Assembly: GCF_003730135.1 (NCBI RefSeq)
Contig: NZ_RJVO01000002.1
Location: forward strand, 310,001 to 374,000
Length of the DNA stretch: 64,000 nt
From: Stagnimonas aquatica
GTDB taxonomy: Bacteria > Pseudomonadota > Gammaproteobacteria > Nevskiales > Nevskiaceae
Reading direction: 5' to 3'
The notes beneath the pieces were generated by a model that made no database searches, had not been told where the DNA came from, and worked only from the letters and a program-made list of their open reading frames with translations. Of the stretch, positions 44,497-55,884 are shown piece after piece. The translations under genes were made by a program, and so were the position numbers. The stretch's first letter is position 1, and every line of letters begins with the position of its first letter.

Positions 44497-45520
44497 TGAA
44501 TTCACAAACGAAATGCAACACCCTGAGGGCGTTTTGGGGGTGCTGCGATGGGAACGAAGTTCAAGCAGTTTGGTCTGGAAGAGCGATGTGAACTGGCCCG
44601 GCGTCGCGAAGCGGGGGAATCGTTGCGGCAAATCGCGGCAGCTCTGGATTGCTCGCCGTCGAGCGTATCGAGGGAGTTGAAACGCAATACCAGCCGTCAG
44701 AAGGGCTATCAGCCGGTTTATGCCCAGGAACAAGCCGGCGCGCGCCGCTGGCAAGGCAGCCGCCTGCTACGTGACGAAGGTCTGCAAGCGGAAGTCCTCG
44801 ACTGTCTACGCCAGGGCTTCTCACCAGAGCAGGCTTCCGCCCGGCTGGATCACCGGATCAGCTACGAGAGCATCTACCGCTTCATCGACGCCCAGATCCG
44901 CCGTACCAACCACTACGCTTGGCGTCACTACCTGCCGCGCGGGAAGAGCCAGCGGGGCCGGCGCCCTGCTCGCGGCGGCTCCCCGGTCGAGCACATCCAG
45001 CAGCGGATTTCCGTGAAAAAACGGCCGGCCCAGGCCAACGACCGCCAGCAGCCCGGACACTGGGAAGCCGACTTGATGCTGTTTTCCCGATACGGACAGG
45101 CGGTGCTGACACTGCATGAGCGCAGCACCCGGTTTACGGCGGTCGCCGCCTTGGCGAGCAAGGCGGCAGAGCCCGTCGCCCACCGACTGCATGACTTGCT
45201 CGCGCCTCTACCGCCCACCCTTCGACGCACGCTGACCTTCGATAACGGCACCGAATTCGCGCGGCATTACACGCTCAACGAACGCCTGGGCCTGAAAACC
45301 TTCTTCTGCGATCCGCACGCGCAGTGGCAAAAAGGGGGCATCGAAAATGCCAACGGCCAGCTCCGTCGATTCCTGCCGCGCAAAACCGATTTGTCCACGC
45401 TCCCTCCCGAACAAATTCAGCTCGCCGCCCTTCTCTACAATCACACCCCGCGCAAATGCCTGGGCTTCCAAACGCCCGCCCAAGCTTTTGCCAAAGTGTT
45501 GCATTCCAACTGTGAATCCA
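44497..45520 (+). mobile_element. IS30-family insertion sequence
   Basis: About 1.02 kb. Terminal inverted repeats of about 25 bases lie at 44497-44521 and 45496-45520 (about 20 of 25 positions match, including ATTCACA and AATGCAACAC). They enclose one IS30-type transposase gene. The right repeat lies inside the 3' end of the transposase reading frame. A target duplication cannot be fixed because both flanks are C-rich repeats. Confidence 0.85.
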
Positions 45521-45543
45521 CCTTCCGGCTTGCGCCGGAATGA
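44548..45543 (+). CDS. IS30-family transposase
   Basis: 331 residues. N-terminal helix-turn-helix domains (SLRQIAAALDCSPSSVSREL) precede the DDE catalytic core: HWEADLML (first Asp), LTFDNGTEFARH (second Asp) and KGGIENANGQLRRFLPR (Glu). The C-terminus is NHTPRKCLGFQTPAQAFAKVL, as in the family. The frame looks intact. The last eight codons (STFRLAPE region) and the stop are read from the right terminal repeat and the flanking palindrome, not from internal element DNA. Confidence 0.93.
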   Translation: MGTKFKQFGLEERCELARRREAGESLRQIAAALDCSPSSVSRELKRNTSRQKGYQPVYAQEQAGARRWQGSRLLRDEGLQAEVLDCLRQGFSPEQASARLDHRISYESIYRFIDAQIRRTNHYAWRHYLPRGKSQRGRRPARGGSPVEHIQQRISVKKRPAQANDRQQPGHWEADLMLFSRYGQAVLTLHERSTRFTAVAALASKAAEPVAHRLHDLLAPLPPTLRRTLTFDNGTEFARHYTLNERLGLKTFFCDPHAQWQKGGIENANGQLRRFLPRKTDLSTLPPEQIQLAALLYNHTPRKCLGFQTPAQAFAKVLHSNCESTFRLAPE

Positions 45544-45560
45544 CAGCAGTTCGATATCTG

Positions 45561-45625
45561 CACTTAAACGAAAAATGCTCTAGGGTTCGCCCCCATCCCG
45601 GCCTTCCCCCGCAGGCGGGGGAAGG
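45561..45625. repeat. Right arms of the nested palindrome around IS30
   Basis: Contains the inverted partner of the TAGAGCATTTT arm (45561-45583) and of the outer palindrome (45586-45625, core CCTTCCCCCGC...GGGGGAAGG at 45602-45625). The arrangement is a mirror image of 44311-44420. Confidence 0.75.
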
Positions 45626-45660
45626 AGACCCGCCAGATCACCATCTGAACGGCGCTAGCC

Positions 45661-46260
45661 CTAATCCTCTTCCGGCAGCCGCTGCACATAGTCCTCGATG
45701 GCCTGCAACAGCCGTTGCGGGTCGGACTCCTCCAGCAGTTGCTGCTTGCGCTCCGGTGCCACCGGCAGCAGCTCGCAGAGGCGGTAGGCCACCCAGGCGG
45801 CATCGTCGAAGCGCGCCGGCTGGGGAAAATTTTCGGCACCCAGCTCGCGGACCAGCCGCTCCAGCAACTGGCCGAGCAGGCGGTAGCGCTCTGGCAGTTC
45901 CAGAGGATCGGGCGGCTCGGCCAGTTCGACCTCGGCGCGGATCAGGCCGTCGGCCTCGGTCCAGCGGCGGCGGATGCGGAAGCGGCTTTCGCCGCGCGCC
46001 AGCAGCCGGAACTGGCTGGGCACCGGCATGTCCCAGTCGGCGATGCGCGCGGTGCAACCCCAGTCGCAGGGGATCGCCGGCTGACCCACCTCGTAACCGG
46101 CGCGGATCAGCGCCACGCCGAACGGGCTCTGGTCGCGCAAGCAGGCCTTGGTCATCTCCACATAGCGCGGCTCGAAGATGCGCAGCGGCAGCCTCCCGGC
46201 CGGATACAGCACCGTGGTCAGCGGGAAGATCGGAATCTCCAGCAGTGTCTGCGGCTCCAT
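45661..46260 (-). CDS. Lon N-terminal-domain (substrate-binding) protein
   Basis: A 199-residue stand-alone LON-N/PUA-like domain: IPIFPLTTVLYPAGRLPLRIFEPRYVEMTKACL, GCTARIADWD, GESRFRI. It lacks the AAA+ and protease domains of Lon, as in the YcaA/cereblon-like small LON-domain proteins. Function unknown; the domain usually binds peptides or other ligands. Divergent from the metallophosphoesterase gene. Confidence 0.88.
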   Translation of the reverse strand: MEPQTLLEIPIFPLTTVLYPAGRLPLRIFEPRYVEMTKACLRDQSPFGVALIRAGYEVGQPAIPCDWGCTARIADWDMPVPSQFRLLARGESRFRIRRRWTEADGLIRAEVELAEPPDPLELPERYRLLGQLLERLVRELGAENFPQPARFDDAAWVAYRLCELLPVAPERKQQLLEESDPQRLLQAIEDYVQRLPEED

Positions 46261-46337
46261 GCGCGGTCCCGGGTTCTGGCTTCCGCATTTAGCCTACGCC
46301 ATTGAATCGCCGCCGCGCCGCTCCAATAGTCGTTGGC

Positions 46338-47480
46338 ATGCCCCGTAAAGCTCTCCTGGTTCTCGGCCTGATCAGCGCCCTGCTGCATGCCTATGTCGGC
46401 TGGCGCCTGCTGCCGGATCTGCCCTGGGGTCAGACCGGCCTCGTCCTCGGCCTGCTCTGGCTGGCGGTCTCCACCCTCGCCACGCCGGCGCCTCTGCTGC
46501 TGTTGCGCGGCCTCAGGCCGCACTGGCTGGCCGATGCCCTGGCCTGGCTGGGCTATCTGGCGATGGGCGTGTTCTCCTCGCTGCTGGTGCTCACGGTCCT
46601 GCGCGACCTGCTGCTGCTCGCGGCACCGCTGCTGCCGGCGGCCTGGGCCGGCGCGCCACTGCGCGTCGTCTCGGCGCAGGCGGTGGTGCTGCTCAGCGCG
46701 CTGGTCAGCCTGGTCGGCTATTTCAACGCCCGCCGGCTGGCGCGGGTGGTGACCGTCGAGGTGCCGATCACCGGACTGCCGGCAGCACTGGCCGGCTTCC
46801 ACATCGCGCAGATCAGCGACATCCATGTCGGCCACACCATCCGCCGTGGCTATCTCGACGCCATCGTCCGGCGGGTCAACGGCCTGAAGGCCGATCTGGT
46901 GGCGATCACCGGCGACGTGGTCGATGGCAGCGTCGCCCGCCTGCGCCCGCACGTCGCACCGCTCGGCGAGCTCAAGGCGCGCCACGGCGTCTATGCGGTC
47001 ACCGGCAACCACGAGTACTACTCCGGCGCCGAGGCCTGGGTGGCGGAGTGGCGGCGCCTGGGCCTGCGGGTGCTGATGAACGAACACCGGGTGCTCGACC
47101 ACGATGGCGCCCAGTTGCTGGTCGCGGGCGTCACCGACTACTCGGCAGGCCACTTCCACCCGGACCATCACAGCGATCCCGCCGGCGCCCTCGCCGACGC
47201 GCCCGCGCAGGTGGACCTGCGCCTGCTGCTGGCGCACCAGCCGCGCTCGGCACCGCAGGCCGCCGAGGCCGGCTACCACCTGCAACTCTCCGGCCACACC
47301 CACGGCGGCCAGTTCCTGCCCTGGAACTTCTTCGTGCCCCTGCAACAGCCCTTTACCGCCGGGCTGCGCCGGTTGCGCCAGCTCTGGGTCTACACCAGTC
47401 GCGGCACCGGCTACTGGGGACCGCCGCTGCGCTTCGGCGCGCCTTCCGAGATCACCCTGCTGCGGCTGATCGCGGCCTGA
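46338..47480 (+). CDS. Membrane-anchored metallophosphoesterase (YkuE/YaeI-like)
   Basis: About 380 residues. Four hydrophobic segments fill the first 130 residues. The calcineurin-like phosphoesterase domain follows with ISDIHVG (about 159), TGDVVDG (about 190), TGNHEYY (about 222) and SGHTHGGQ (about 316-323), all metal-binding motifs. Related enzymes hydrolyse UDP-diacylglucosamine or other phosphodiesters at the membrane; the substrate here is unknown. Start ATG at 46338; a TTG at 46302 would add 12 Arg-rich residues. Confidence 0.9.
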   Translation: MPRKALLVLGLISALLHAYVGWRLLPDLPWGQTGLVLGLLWLAVSTLATPAPLLLLRGLRPHWLADALAWLGYLAMGVFSSLLVLTVLRDLLLLAAPLLPAAWAGAPLRVVSAQAVVLLSALVSLVGYFNARRLARVVTVEVPITGLPAALAGFHIAQISDIHVGHTIRRGYLDAIVRRVNGLKADLVAITGDVVDGSVARLRPHVAPLGELKARHGVYAVTGNHEYYSGAEAWVAEWRRLGLRVLMNEHRVLDHDGAQLLVAGVTDYSAGHFHPDHHSDPAGALADAPAQVDLRLLLAHQPRSAPQAAEAGYHLQLSGHTHGGQFLPWNFFVPLQQPFTAGLRRLRQLWVYTSRGTGYWGPPLRFGAPSEITLLRLIAA

Positions 47481-47628
47481 GCGCCGGCGCCGCGCCAGGC
47501 GGCTGTCCTCCGCCGTATTTGTCGCCCGGCTACTGCATTCGGCCGATGGGGCCGGCCGCCGGCTTGCGCACACTCGCGGGCAGCCCGGCACGGTGCCACC
47601 GCACCGGCCATTTCCTGGAGGGGAAATC

Positions 47629-49803
47629 ATGCTTCTTGCCCGCAACGCGGCCCGCTGGAGCCGCGCCCTGGCGCTGGCGCTGTTCGCAATCAGCACCGGA
47701 CTGAGCCAGCCCGCCACCGCCGAGATCGACAACGCCGCGCTCGCCAACCAGGCCGACAGCCGCAACTGGGCGGCCTGGGGCAAGAACTTCGACGAGCAGC
47801 GTTTCAGCACGCTCGACCAGATCAACAAGCAGACCGTCTCGCGCCTGGGCCTGGCCTGGTCGCTGGAACTCAACGATGTCTGGAACGTCTCCAGCCAGCC
47901 GCTGGCCATCGACGGTGTCCTGTACTTCGCGGTCGGCTACAGCGTGGTCCACGCCGTCGATGCCAGGACCGGCACGCTGCTGTGGAAGTACGACCCCAAG
48001 ATCGACAGCAAGAAGATGCGCATGGCCTGGGGCAGCCGAGGGCTGGCGTACTGGCAGGGCAAGGTCTACACCGGCGTGCAGGACGGCCGGCTGTTCGCGC
48101 TCGACGCCAAGACCGGTCAACTGGTCTGGGAGACGCTCACCACCGAGCCGGGCGATAACCGCTACATCACCGGCGCACCGCGCGTCTGGGCGGGCAAGGA
48201 CGGCAAGGGCAGGGTCATCATCGGCCACGGCGGCGCCGACTTCGGCCATGTGCGCGGCTATGTCACCGCCTACGACGCCGAGACCGGCAAGCAGGACTGG
48301 CGCTGGTGGGTAGTGCCGGGCAATCCCGCCGACGGCTTCGAGAACAAGGCGATGGAGGCAGCCGCCAAGACCTGGAGCGGCGAGTGGTGGAAGTTCGGCG
48401 GCGGCGGCACGGTCTGGAACGCGATGACCTACGACCCCGAGTTCAACCGCATCTACCTCGGCACCGGCAATGGCTCGCCCTGGAACGCCAAGCTGCGCAA
48501 CCCCGGCGGCGGTGACAACCTCTACCTGTGCTCGGTGGTCGCGCTCGACGCCGACACCGGCGAATACCTCTGGCACTACCAGACCACGCCGAACGAGACC
48601 TGGGACTTCAACTCGACGATGGACATGGTGCTGGCCACCGTCGAGATAGCCGGCAAGCCGCGCAAGGTGATCTTCCACGCGCCGAAGAACGGCTTCATGT
48701 ACGTGCTCGACCGCGAGACCGGCAAGCTGATCTCGGCCGAGAAGCTCGGCAAGGTCACCTGGGCCGAGAAGGTGGACATGGCCACCGGCCGGCCGGTGGA
48801 GAACAAGGGCGTGCGCTACGAGGGCGGCGAGGCGCTGACCTGGCCCGGCTCCGGCGGCCTGCACAACTGGCAGCCGATGGCCTACAGCCCGAGGACCGGG
48901 CTGGTCTACATCCCGGCGCGCGAGATGGCCGGCTACTACAACGACAAGGAGATCGACCCGCGCACCTGGCAGATGGACAAGGACGGCCCGCTGGGCATCG
49001 CCGGCTTCTTCGACGATGTACCCAAGAACGCGGGCAAGAGCTCGCTGCTGGCCTGGAACCCGCTGAGCCAGACCAAGGCCTGGGAGCTGCCGACGCCCGG
49101 CGCCACCGCCGGCGGTGTGATCGCCACCCAGGGCGGCCTGGTGTTCCAGGGCCAGGCCGATGGCAAGTTCGTTGCCCACGACGCCGACACTGGCGCGGTG
49201 CTGTGGAGCGCCGACATGGGCGTCGGCACCCAGGCGCCGCCGCTGACCTACGAGGTGGACGGCAAGCAGTACGTCAGCGTGCTCGCCGGCTGGGCCGGCG
49301 GCCAGATGCTGCTGGGCTCGCTCTCGGCCCAGCACGGCTGGGTCGGCCGCGAGCACCCGCGCCGTCTGCTGACCTTCGCGCTCGACGGCCAGGCGGCGCT
49401 GCCAGCCTCGGCCGCGCCCAGCGAGGTGAAGCCGCTGCACGAGCCCGGCTTCGCCATCGACCCGGCGCTGGCCGCCAAGGGCAAGCCGCTCTACGGCAAG
49501 AACTGCACGATCTGCCACGGCACCGGCGTGGTCGCCGGCGGCTATGCGCCGGACCTGCGCGCTTCACCGGTGCCGCTCGCCGCGCCGGCGTTCAAGGCCA
49601 TCGTCCAGGGCGGCGCGCTGGAAGCGCGCGGCATGCCCAAGTTCGATGAGCTGAGCGACGAGGAGCTGGATTCGATCCGCCACTACATCCGCCTGCGCGC
49701 CGAGGAAAAGCCGACGCTGTGGTCGCAGGTCAAGGCGATCTGGGGCTTCATCGTGCTGATGGTGAAGATGGAGCTGCTCAAGCGCGGCTGGATCGACGGC
49801 TGA
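47629..49803 (+). CDS. PQQ-dependent quinohemoprotein alcohol dehydrogenase-like
   Basis: 724 residues: signal peptide (about 1-32), an eight-bladed PQQ propeller with W-motifs, then a cytochrome c domain with CTICH (626-630). Family blocks are LGLAWSLELNDVWNVSSQPL, YLGTGNGSPWN, PNETWDFNSTMD (catalytic Asp region) and VIFHAPKNGFMYVLDRETGKL. It would oxidise an alcohol or related substrate in the periplasm and pass electrons to the respiratory chain. Two oddities: the adjacent-cysteine pair found in classical enzymes before the NRG motif is replaced by AWGSRG (about 132-137), and after the heme domain a 25-residue tail contains IWGFIVLMVKMELL, possibly a membrane anchor. Ribosome site GGAGGGG. 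Confidence 0.9.
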   Translation: MLLARNAARWSRALALALFAISTGLSQPATAEIDNAALANQADSRNWAAWGKNFDEQRFSTLDQINKQTVSRLGLAWSLELNDVWNVSSQPLAIDGVLYFAVGYSVVHAVDARTGTLLWKYDPKIDSKKMRMAWGSRGLAYWQGKVYTGVQDGRLFALDAKTGQLVWETLTTEPGDNRYITGAPRVWAGKDGKGRVIIGHGGADFGHVRGYVTAYDAETGKQDWRWWVVPGNPADGFENKAMEAAAKTWSGEWWKFGGGGTVWNAMTYDPEFNRIYLGTGNGSPWNAKLRNPGGGDNLYLCSVVALDADTGEYLWHYQTTPNETWDFNSTMDMVLATVEIAGKPRKVIFHAPKNGFMYVLDRETGKLISAEKLGKVTWAEKVDMATGRPVENKGVRYEGGEALTWPGSGGLHNWQPMAYSPRTGLVYIPAREMAGYYNDKEIDPRTWQMDKDGPLGIAGFFDDVPKNAGKSSLLAWNPLSQTKAWELPTPGATAGGVIATQGGLVFQGQADGKFVAHDADTGAVLWSADMGVGTQAPPLTYEVDGKQYVSVLAGWAGGQMLLGSLSAQHGWVGREHPRRLLTFALDGQAALPASAAPSEVKPLHEPGFAIDPALAAKGKPLYGKNCTICHGTGVVAGGYAPDLRASPVPLAAPAFKAIVQGGALEARGMPKFDELSDEELDSIRHYIRLRAEEKPTLWSQVKAIWGFIVLMVKMELLKRGWIDG

Positions 49804-49816
49804 GGCTAGCCTCGCG

Positions 49817-49852
49817 GGCGATGGCGGACGCACAATGGGCTCCGCCATCGCC
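49817..49852. repeat. 12-base perfect inverted repeat
   Basis: GGCGATGGCGGA and TCCGCCATCGCC with a 12-base loop, immediately after the dehydrogenase stop and 14 bases before the DUF1272 gene. There is no T-run, so it may stabilise the upstream mRNA rather than terminate. Confidence 0.55.
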
Positions 49853-49866
49853 ACCGGAGAGTCGTC

Positions 49867-50121
49867 ATGCTCCAGCTCCGCCCCAGTTGCGAATGCTGCG
49901 ACAAGGATCTGCCGCCAGACTGCGAAGACGCGCGCATCTGCTCCTTCGAGTGCACGTTCTGCGCCGATTGCGCGGACGGCCGCCTCGCGGGCATCTGCCC
50001 CAACTGCGGTGGCGGCCTTCTGCCCAGGCCGCGCCGACCGGCTCATCTGCTCGCCAAGTACCCCGCCTCCAACCAGCGCGTCCACAAACCGGCCGGCTGT
50101 CCGCCGGTGCCCAGCGCCTGA
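49867..50121 (+). CDS. DUF1272 zinc-finger-like protein
   Basis: An 84-residue protein starting MLQLRPSCECCDKDLPPDCEDARICSFECTFC and continuing CADCADGRLAGICPNCGG. The eleven or so cysteines as CxxC-type pairs indicate bound zinc. This is the DUF1272 family, small proteins of unknown function common in proteobacteria. A GGAGAG site precedes the ATG. The tail after residue 55 is basic and Pro-rich. Confidence 0.88.
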   Translation: MLQLRPSCECCDKDLPPDCEDARICSFECTFCADCADGRLAGICPNCGGGLLPRPRRPAHLLAKYPASNQRVHKPAGCPPVPSA

Positions 50122-50138
50122 TTGTCCTGGTCGGCACG

Positions 50139-50154
50139 GCTGACTGTGGTCAGC
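50139..50154. promoter_or_regulatory. FNR/ANR-like palindrome upstream of first usp gene
   Basis: GCTGAC-TGTG-GTCAGC, a perfect hexamer palindrome with the N4 spacing of FNR/ANR sites (TTGAT-N4-ATCAA), keeping TGAC/GTCA but with C in place of the outer T. Its centre is 63 bases before the usp start, almost the same as at the second usp gene. Confidence 0.45.
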
Positions 50155-50209
50155 GGTGCCGACGCCCTCCCCAGGCCGACTCGCGCCGGCCGTTCCGCCG
50201 GAGTCCCTG

Positions 50210-50665
50210 ATGAGCCACTACCGCCACATCCTGGTTGCCGTCGAAGCCGGCGAGGAGGCCGACCGCCTGCTCGCCCATGCCCGCGAGCTCGGACGCCTGT
50301 TCGGCGCCGAGCTGAGCGTGCTCAACGTCGTCGAGCCCATGCCCATGGACCTCAATGGCGACCTCGGGGTGATCCCCATGAACCTCGACGGCGAGATGCG
50401 CGAGCAGGCGCGCAAAACCCTGCAACCGCTGTGCGCCGCCCACGGCCTGGAACCGGCGCGCCTGCGCATCGAGGTCGGACAGATCACCGCCACCATCCTG
50501 GCGGTAGCCGCCGAGCTGGGCGCGAATCTGATCGTGCTCGGCCACCACCGCCAGCGCGGATTGGCGGCGCTGTTCTCGCATACCGACAAGGGCGTGGTCA
50601 GCAAGGCCCATTGCGATGTGCTGGCAGTGGCGCTGACGCCGGCCAAGGCCAGCGCGCAGGCCTGA
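50210..50665 (+). CDS. Universal stress protein, copy 1
   Basis: 151-residue single-domain UspA-type protein (HILVAVEAGEEADRLLAHA, LSVLNVVEP, NLIVLGHHRQRGLAALFSHTDKGVVSKAHCDVLAV). The C-terminal loop GHHRxRG resembles the UspA class rather than the ATP-binding G-x2-G-x9-GS class. It is a tandem paralogue of the next gene, with shared blocks VGxITATIL and ALFSHTDKGVV. Probably induced under low oxygen through the palindrome upstream; in Pseudomonas several such genes are ANR-dependent. Confidence 0.9.
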   Translation: MSHYRHILVAVEAGEEADRLLAHARELGRLFGAELSVLNVVEPMPMDLNGDLGVIPMNLDGEMREQARKTLQPLCAAHGLEPARLRIEVGQITATILAVAAELGANLIVLGHHRQRGLAALFSHTDKGVVSKAHCDVLAVALTPAKASAQA

Positions 50666-50677
50666 ATCTGCCGCGCG

Positions 50678-50693
50678 GTTGACCTGGGTCAAC
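50678..50693. promoter_or_regulatory. FNR/ANR-like box upstream of second usp gene
   Basis: GTTGACCTGGGTCAAC, a perfect palindrome with TTGAC-N4-GTCAA. This agrees with the FNR/CRP-family consensus at all positions except T/C at the fifth base of each half. Centre 66 bases before the GTG start, compatible with activation at about -41. Confidence 0.6.
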
Positions 50694-50751
50694 GGCCTGG
50701 CGCCGGGGGCGGTCCAGACTGACGGCATTCCTCGCAACCCCGGAGTCTGCC

Positions 50752-51195
50752 GTGAGCATTTACCAACACATCCTGGTGGCGGTCGAAGCCGACGAGAACG
50801 AAGGCCGCGCGCTGCTGAGTCATGCCAATCAGCTGGCCCGGCAGTTCGGCGCCAGCCTCACCGTGCTTTCGGTGGTCGAGCCGGTGCTGACCGACTTCAA
50901 CGGCGACATCGGCGTGGTCCCCACCCAGTTCACCAGCGAACTGGTCGAACTGGCCGGCAAGCGCCTGCGCCCGCTGTGCGCCGCCGAGGGCCTGGACCCA
51001 GGCCGGCTGCGGGTCGAAGTCGGCCCGATCACCGCCACCATCCTGGAGGTGGCGCAGCATGTCGATGCCGACCTGATCGTCCTCGGCCATCACCCGCTGC
51101 GCGGATTCGCGGCGCTGTTCTCGCACACCGACAAGGGCGTGGTCGGCCACGCACCCTGCGACGTGCTGGCGGTGCGGCTCAAGCCGGCAAAATAA
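50752..51195 (+). CDS. Universal stress protein, copy 2
   Basis: 147 residues, GTG start, single UspA-type domain (YQHILVAVEADENEGRALLSHA, LTVLSVVEP, DLIVLGHHPLRGFAALFSHTDKGVVGHAPCDVLAV). Its alignment to copy 1 is continuous, indicating duplication of the gene together with its upstream palindrome. The start has no strong ribosome-binding site; it is set by homology to copy 1. The uvrA gene ends 27 bases beyond on the opposite strand. Confidence 0.9.
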   Translation: MSIYQHILVAVEADENEGRALLSHANQLARQFGASLTVLSVVEPVLTDFNGDIGVVPTQFTSELVELAGKRLRPLCAAEGLDPGRLRVEVGPITATILEVAQHVDADLIVLGHHPLRGFAALFSHTDKGVVGHAPCDVLAVRLKPAK

Positions 51196-51222
51196 GCTGC
51201 GGCTGGCCTGGACCGCCTGCGA

Positions 51223-54060
<2,838 letters not shown>

Positions 54061-54088
54061 GGAGAAAGGGGCTCAAAAGTTGATCGGC

Positions 54089-54094
54089 TATTAT
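54089..54094. promoter_or_regulatory. -10-like element between uvrA and MFS genes
   Basis: TATTAT on the plus strand; the overlapping complement reads CATAAT on the minus strand, so the same bases could serve divergent promoters. No -35 is clear. Confidence 0.35.
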
Positions 54095-54127
54095 GCGCGG
54101 CCTTCGCCGCCTGGATCGTCTAGCAAC

Positions 54128-55312
54128 ATGAATGCCCTGGAAATCCGCGCCACCATCGGCCTCGCGCTGATCTACGCGCTGCGGATGATCGGTATGTTCA
54201 TGATCCTGCCGGTGTTCGCGCTCTACGCCCACGGCCTGCCGGTGCCGGCCAGCGACCTGCAGATCGGGCTCGCCATCGGCATCTACGGCCTGGCCCAGGC
54301 CGGCCTGCAGATTCCCCTGGGCATCGCCTCCGACCGCTGGGGCCGCAAGCCGGTGATCGTGCTGGGCCTGGCGGTATTCGCCGTCGGCAGCTTCGTCGCC
54401 GGGGCAACCCAGGACATCCACTGGATCATCGCCGGCCGCATCCTCCAGGGCCTGGGCGCGGTGTCCTCGGCGGTGTCGGCCCTGCTCGCCGACCTCACCC
54501 GCGACCAGGTCCGCACCACCGCCATGGCCATCCTCGGCGCCGGCATGGGCCTGGCCTTTCTCGGCGCCCTGGTGGCCGGGCCGGTGGTGGCCGGCCATAT
54601 CGGGGTGGACGGCATCTTCCGGCTCACCGGCCTGCTCGCCCTGGGCGGCATTCCGGTGGTGCTCTGGCTGGTGCCGGGCGCGCCGCTGCCCAAGGTCAGC
54701 AATGCCGGGGTCTGGTCGGTGCTGCGCGACACCCAGTTGCTGCGCCTGGACGGCGGCATCCTGCTGCTGCACGCCCTGCTCACCGGCCTGTTCGTGGCCG
54801 CGCCGTTCGCCATCGTCGAGACCCTGGGCCTGCCCTCGGAAGCGCATTGGAAGCTCTACCTGCCGGTGCTGCTGCTATCGCTGCTGCCGGTGTTCCCGCT
54901 GGTGCGCCGCGCCGAGCAGCGCCACGCCACCCGGGGCCTGTTCATCAGCGCCATCGTCGGCCTGGCGCTGGCGCTGCCGCTGCTGTCCCTGGGCTACCGC
55001 CAGCCGGCGGTGCTGGTCGGCGCGCTGACTCTGTTCTTCATCGCCTTCAACACCCTGGAAGGCCTGCTGCCCTCGCTGATCAGCCGCCGCGCACCCGCCA
55101 ACCAGCGCGGCGCGGCGCTGGGCGTCTACGGCAGCGCCCAGTTTCTCGGCCCCATGCTCGGCGGCGCCCTGCTGGGTGGGGTGAAGGGCCATTGGGGCCT
55201 GTCGGCGGCGTTCGCGGCGGCGGCCCTGCTGCCGCTGATCTGGCTATCATTCGCCACTGGCCTGCGCGCACCGCCTGCGGCAGCGGCGGCGGCCCCCACT
55301 CTCGATAAATAA
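54128..55312 (+). CDS. MFS transporter (YajR-like)
   Basis: 394 residues, about 12 membrane segments. MFS motif A is [16 protein letters not shown] between segments 2 and 3; [21 protein letters not shown] marks segments 4-5. N-terminus [21 protein letters not shown] matches the YajR-type proton-linked exporters usually found next to ssb. Substrate unknown. Followed by ssb after 11 bases, so it is probably co-transcribed with ssb. Confidence 0.9.
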   Translation: MNALEIRATIGLALIYALRMIGMFMILPVFALYAHGLPVPASDLQIGLAIGIYGLAQAGLQIPLGIASDRWGRKPVIVLGLAVFAVGSFVAGATQDIHWIIAGRILQGLGAVSSAVSALLADLTRDQVRTTAMAILGAGMGLAFLGALVAGPVVAGHIGVDGIFRLTGLLALGGIPVVLWLVPGAPLPKVSNAGVWSVLRDTQLLRLDGGILLLHALLTGLFVAAPFAIVETLGLPSEAHWKLYLPVLLLSLLPVFPLVRRAEQRHATRGLFISAIVGLALALPLLSLGYRQPAVLVGALTLFFIAFNTLEGLLPSLISRRAPANQRGAALGVYGSAQFLGPMLGGALLGGVKGHWGLSAAFAAAALLPLIWLSFATGLRAPPAAAAAAPTLDK

Positions 55313-55323
55313 AGGACAGGCTC

Positions 55324-55824
55324 ATGGCCCGTGGCGTAAACAAAGTCATCCTCATCGGCAACCTCGGCAAAGATCCCGAGGTGCGCTACCTGCCCTCCGG
55401 CGGCGCGGTCACCAATGTCACCATCGCCACTTCCGAAAGTTGGACCGACAAGGCCACCAATGAGAAGAAGGAAAAGACCGAGTGGCACAACGTGGTGTTC
55501 TTCAACAAGCTGGCGGAAATCGCCGGCCAGTACCTGAAGAAGGGCGCCAAGGTCTACGTCGAAGGCAGCCTGCGCACCCGCAAGTGGGAGAAGGACGGCA
55601 TCGACCGCTACACCACCGAGATCGTGGTCAGCGACATGCAGATGCTCGATGGCCGTGGCGGTGAAGGCGGCGGCAGCGGAGCCGGCGGTGGCGGCGGCTA
55701 CGCCCGCAGCTCCGGCTACGACCAGCCGCCAGCGCGCAGCAGCGCCCCGGCCCGCCCGGCGGCGGCGGCACCGGCGCCGATGCCGGAACACGGCGGCTTC
55801 GACGACGACGACATTCCGTTCTGA
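55324..55824 (+). CDS. ssb: Single-stranded DNA-binding protein
   Basis: 166 residues: OB-fold (about 1-110: [59 protein letters not shown]), a Gly/Pro/Ala-rich linker, and the acidic tip DDDDIPF that recruits replication and repair proteins. Ribosome site AAAGGACAGG. A terminator follows. Confidence 0.98.
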   Translation: MARGVNKVILIGNLGKDPEVRYLPSGGAVTNVTIATSESWTDKATNEKKEKTEWHNVVFFNKLAEIAGQYLKKGAKVYVEGSLRTRKWEKDGIDRYTTEIVVSDMQMLDGRGGEGGGSGAGGGGGYARSSGYDQPPARSSAPARPAAAAPAPMPEHGGFDDDDIPF

Positions 55825-55845
55825 GCCCTCGGCCTGAGGCCGGCG

Positions 55846-55879
55846 AAGCCAGTCCGGGTTTCGGGCTGGCTTTTCTTTT
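55846..55879 (+). terminator. Intrinsic terminator after ssb
   Basis: AAGCCAGTCCG pairs with CGGGCTGGCTT across a short loop, followed by TTCTTTT. Confidence 0.85.
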
Positions 55880-55884
55880 GCGCC

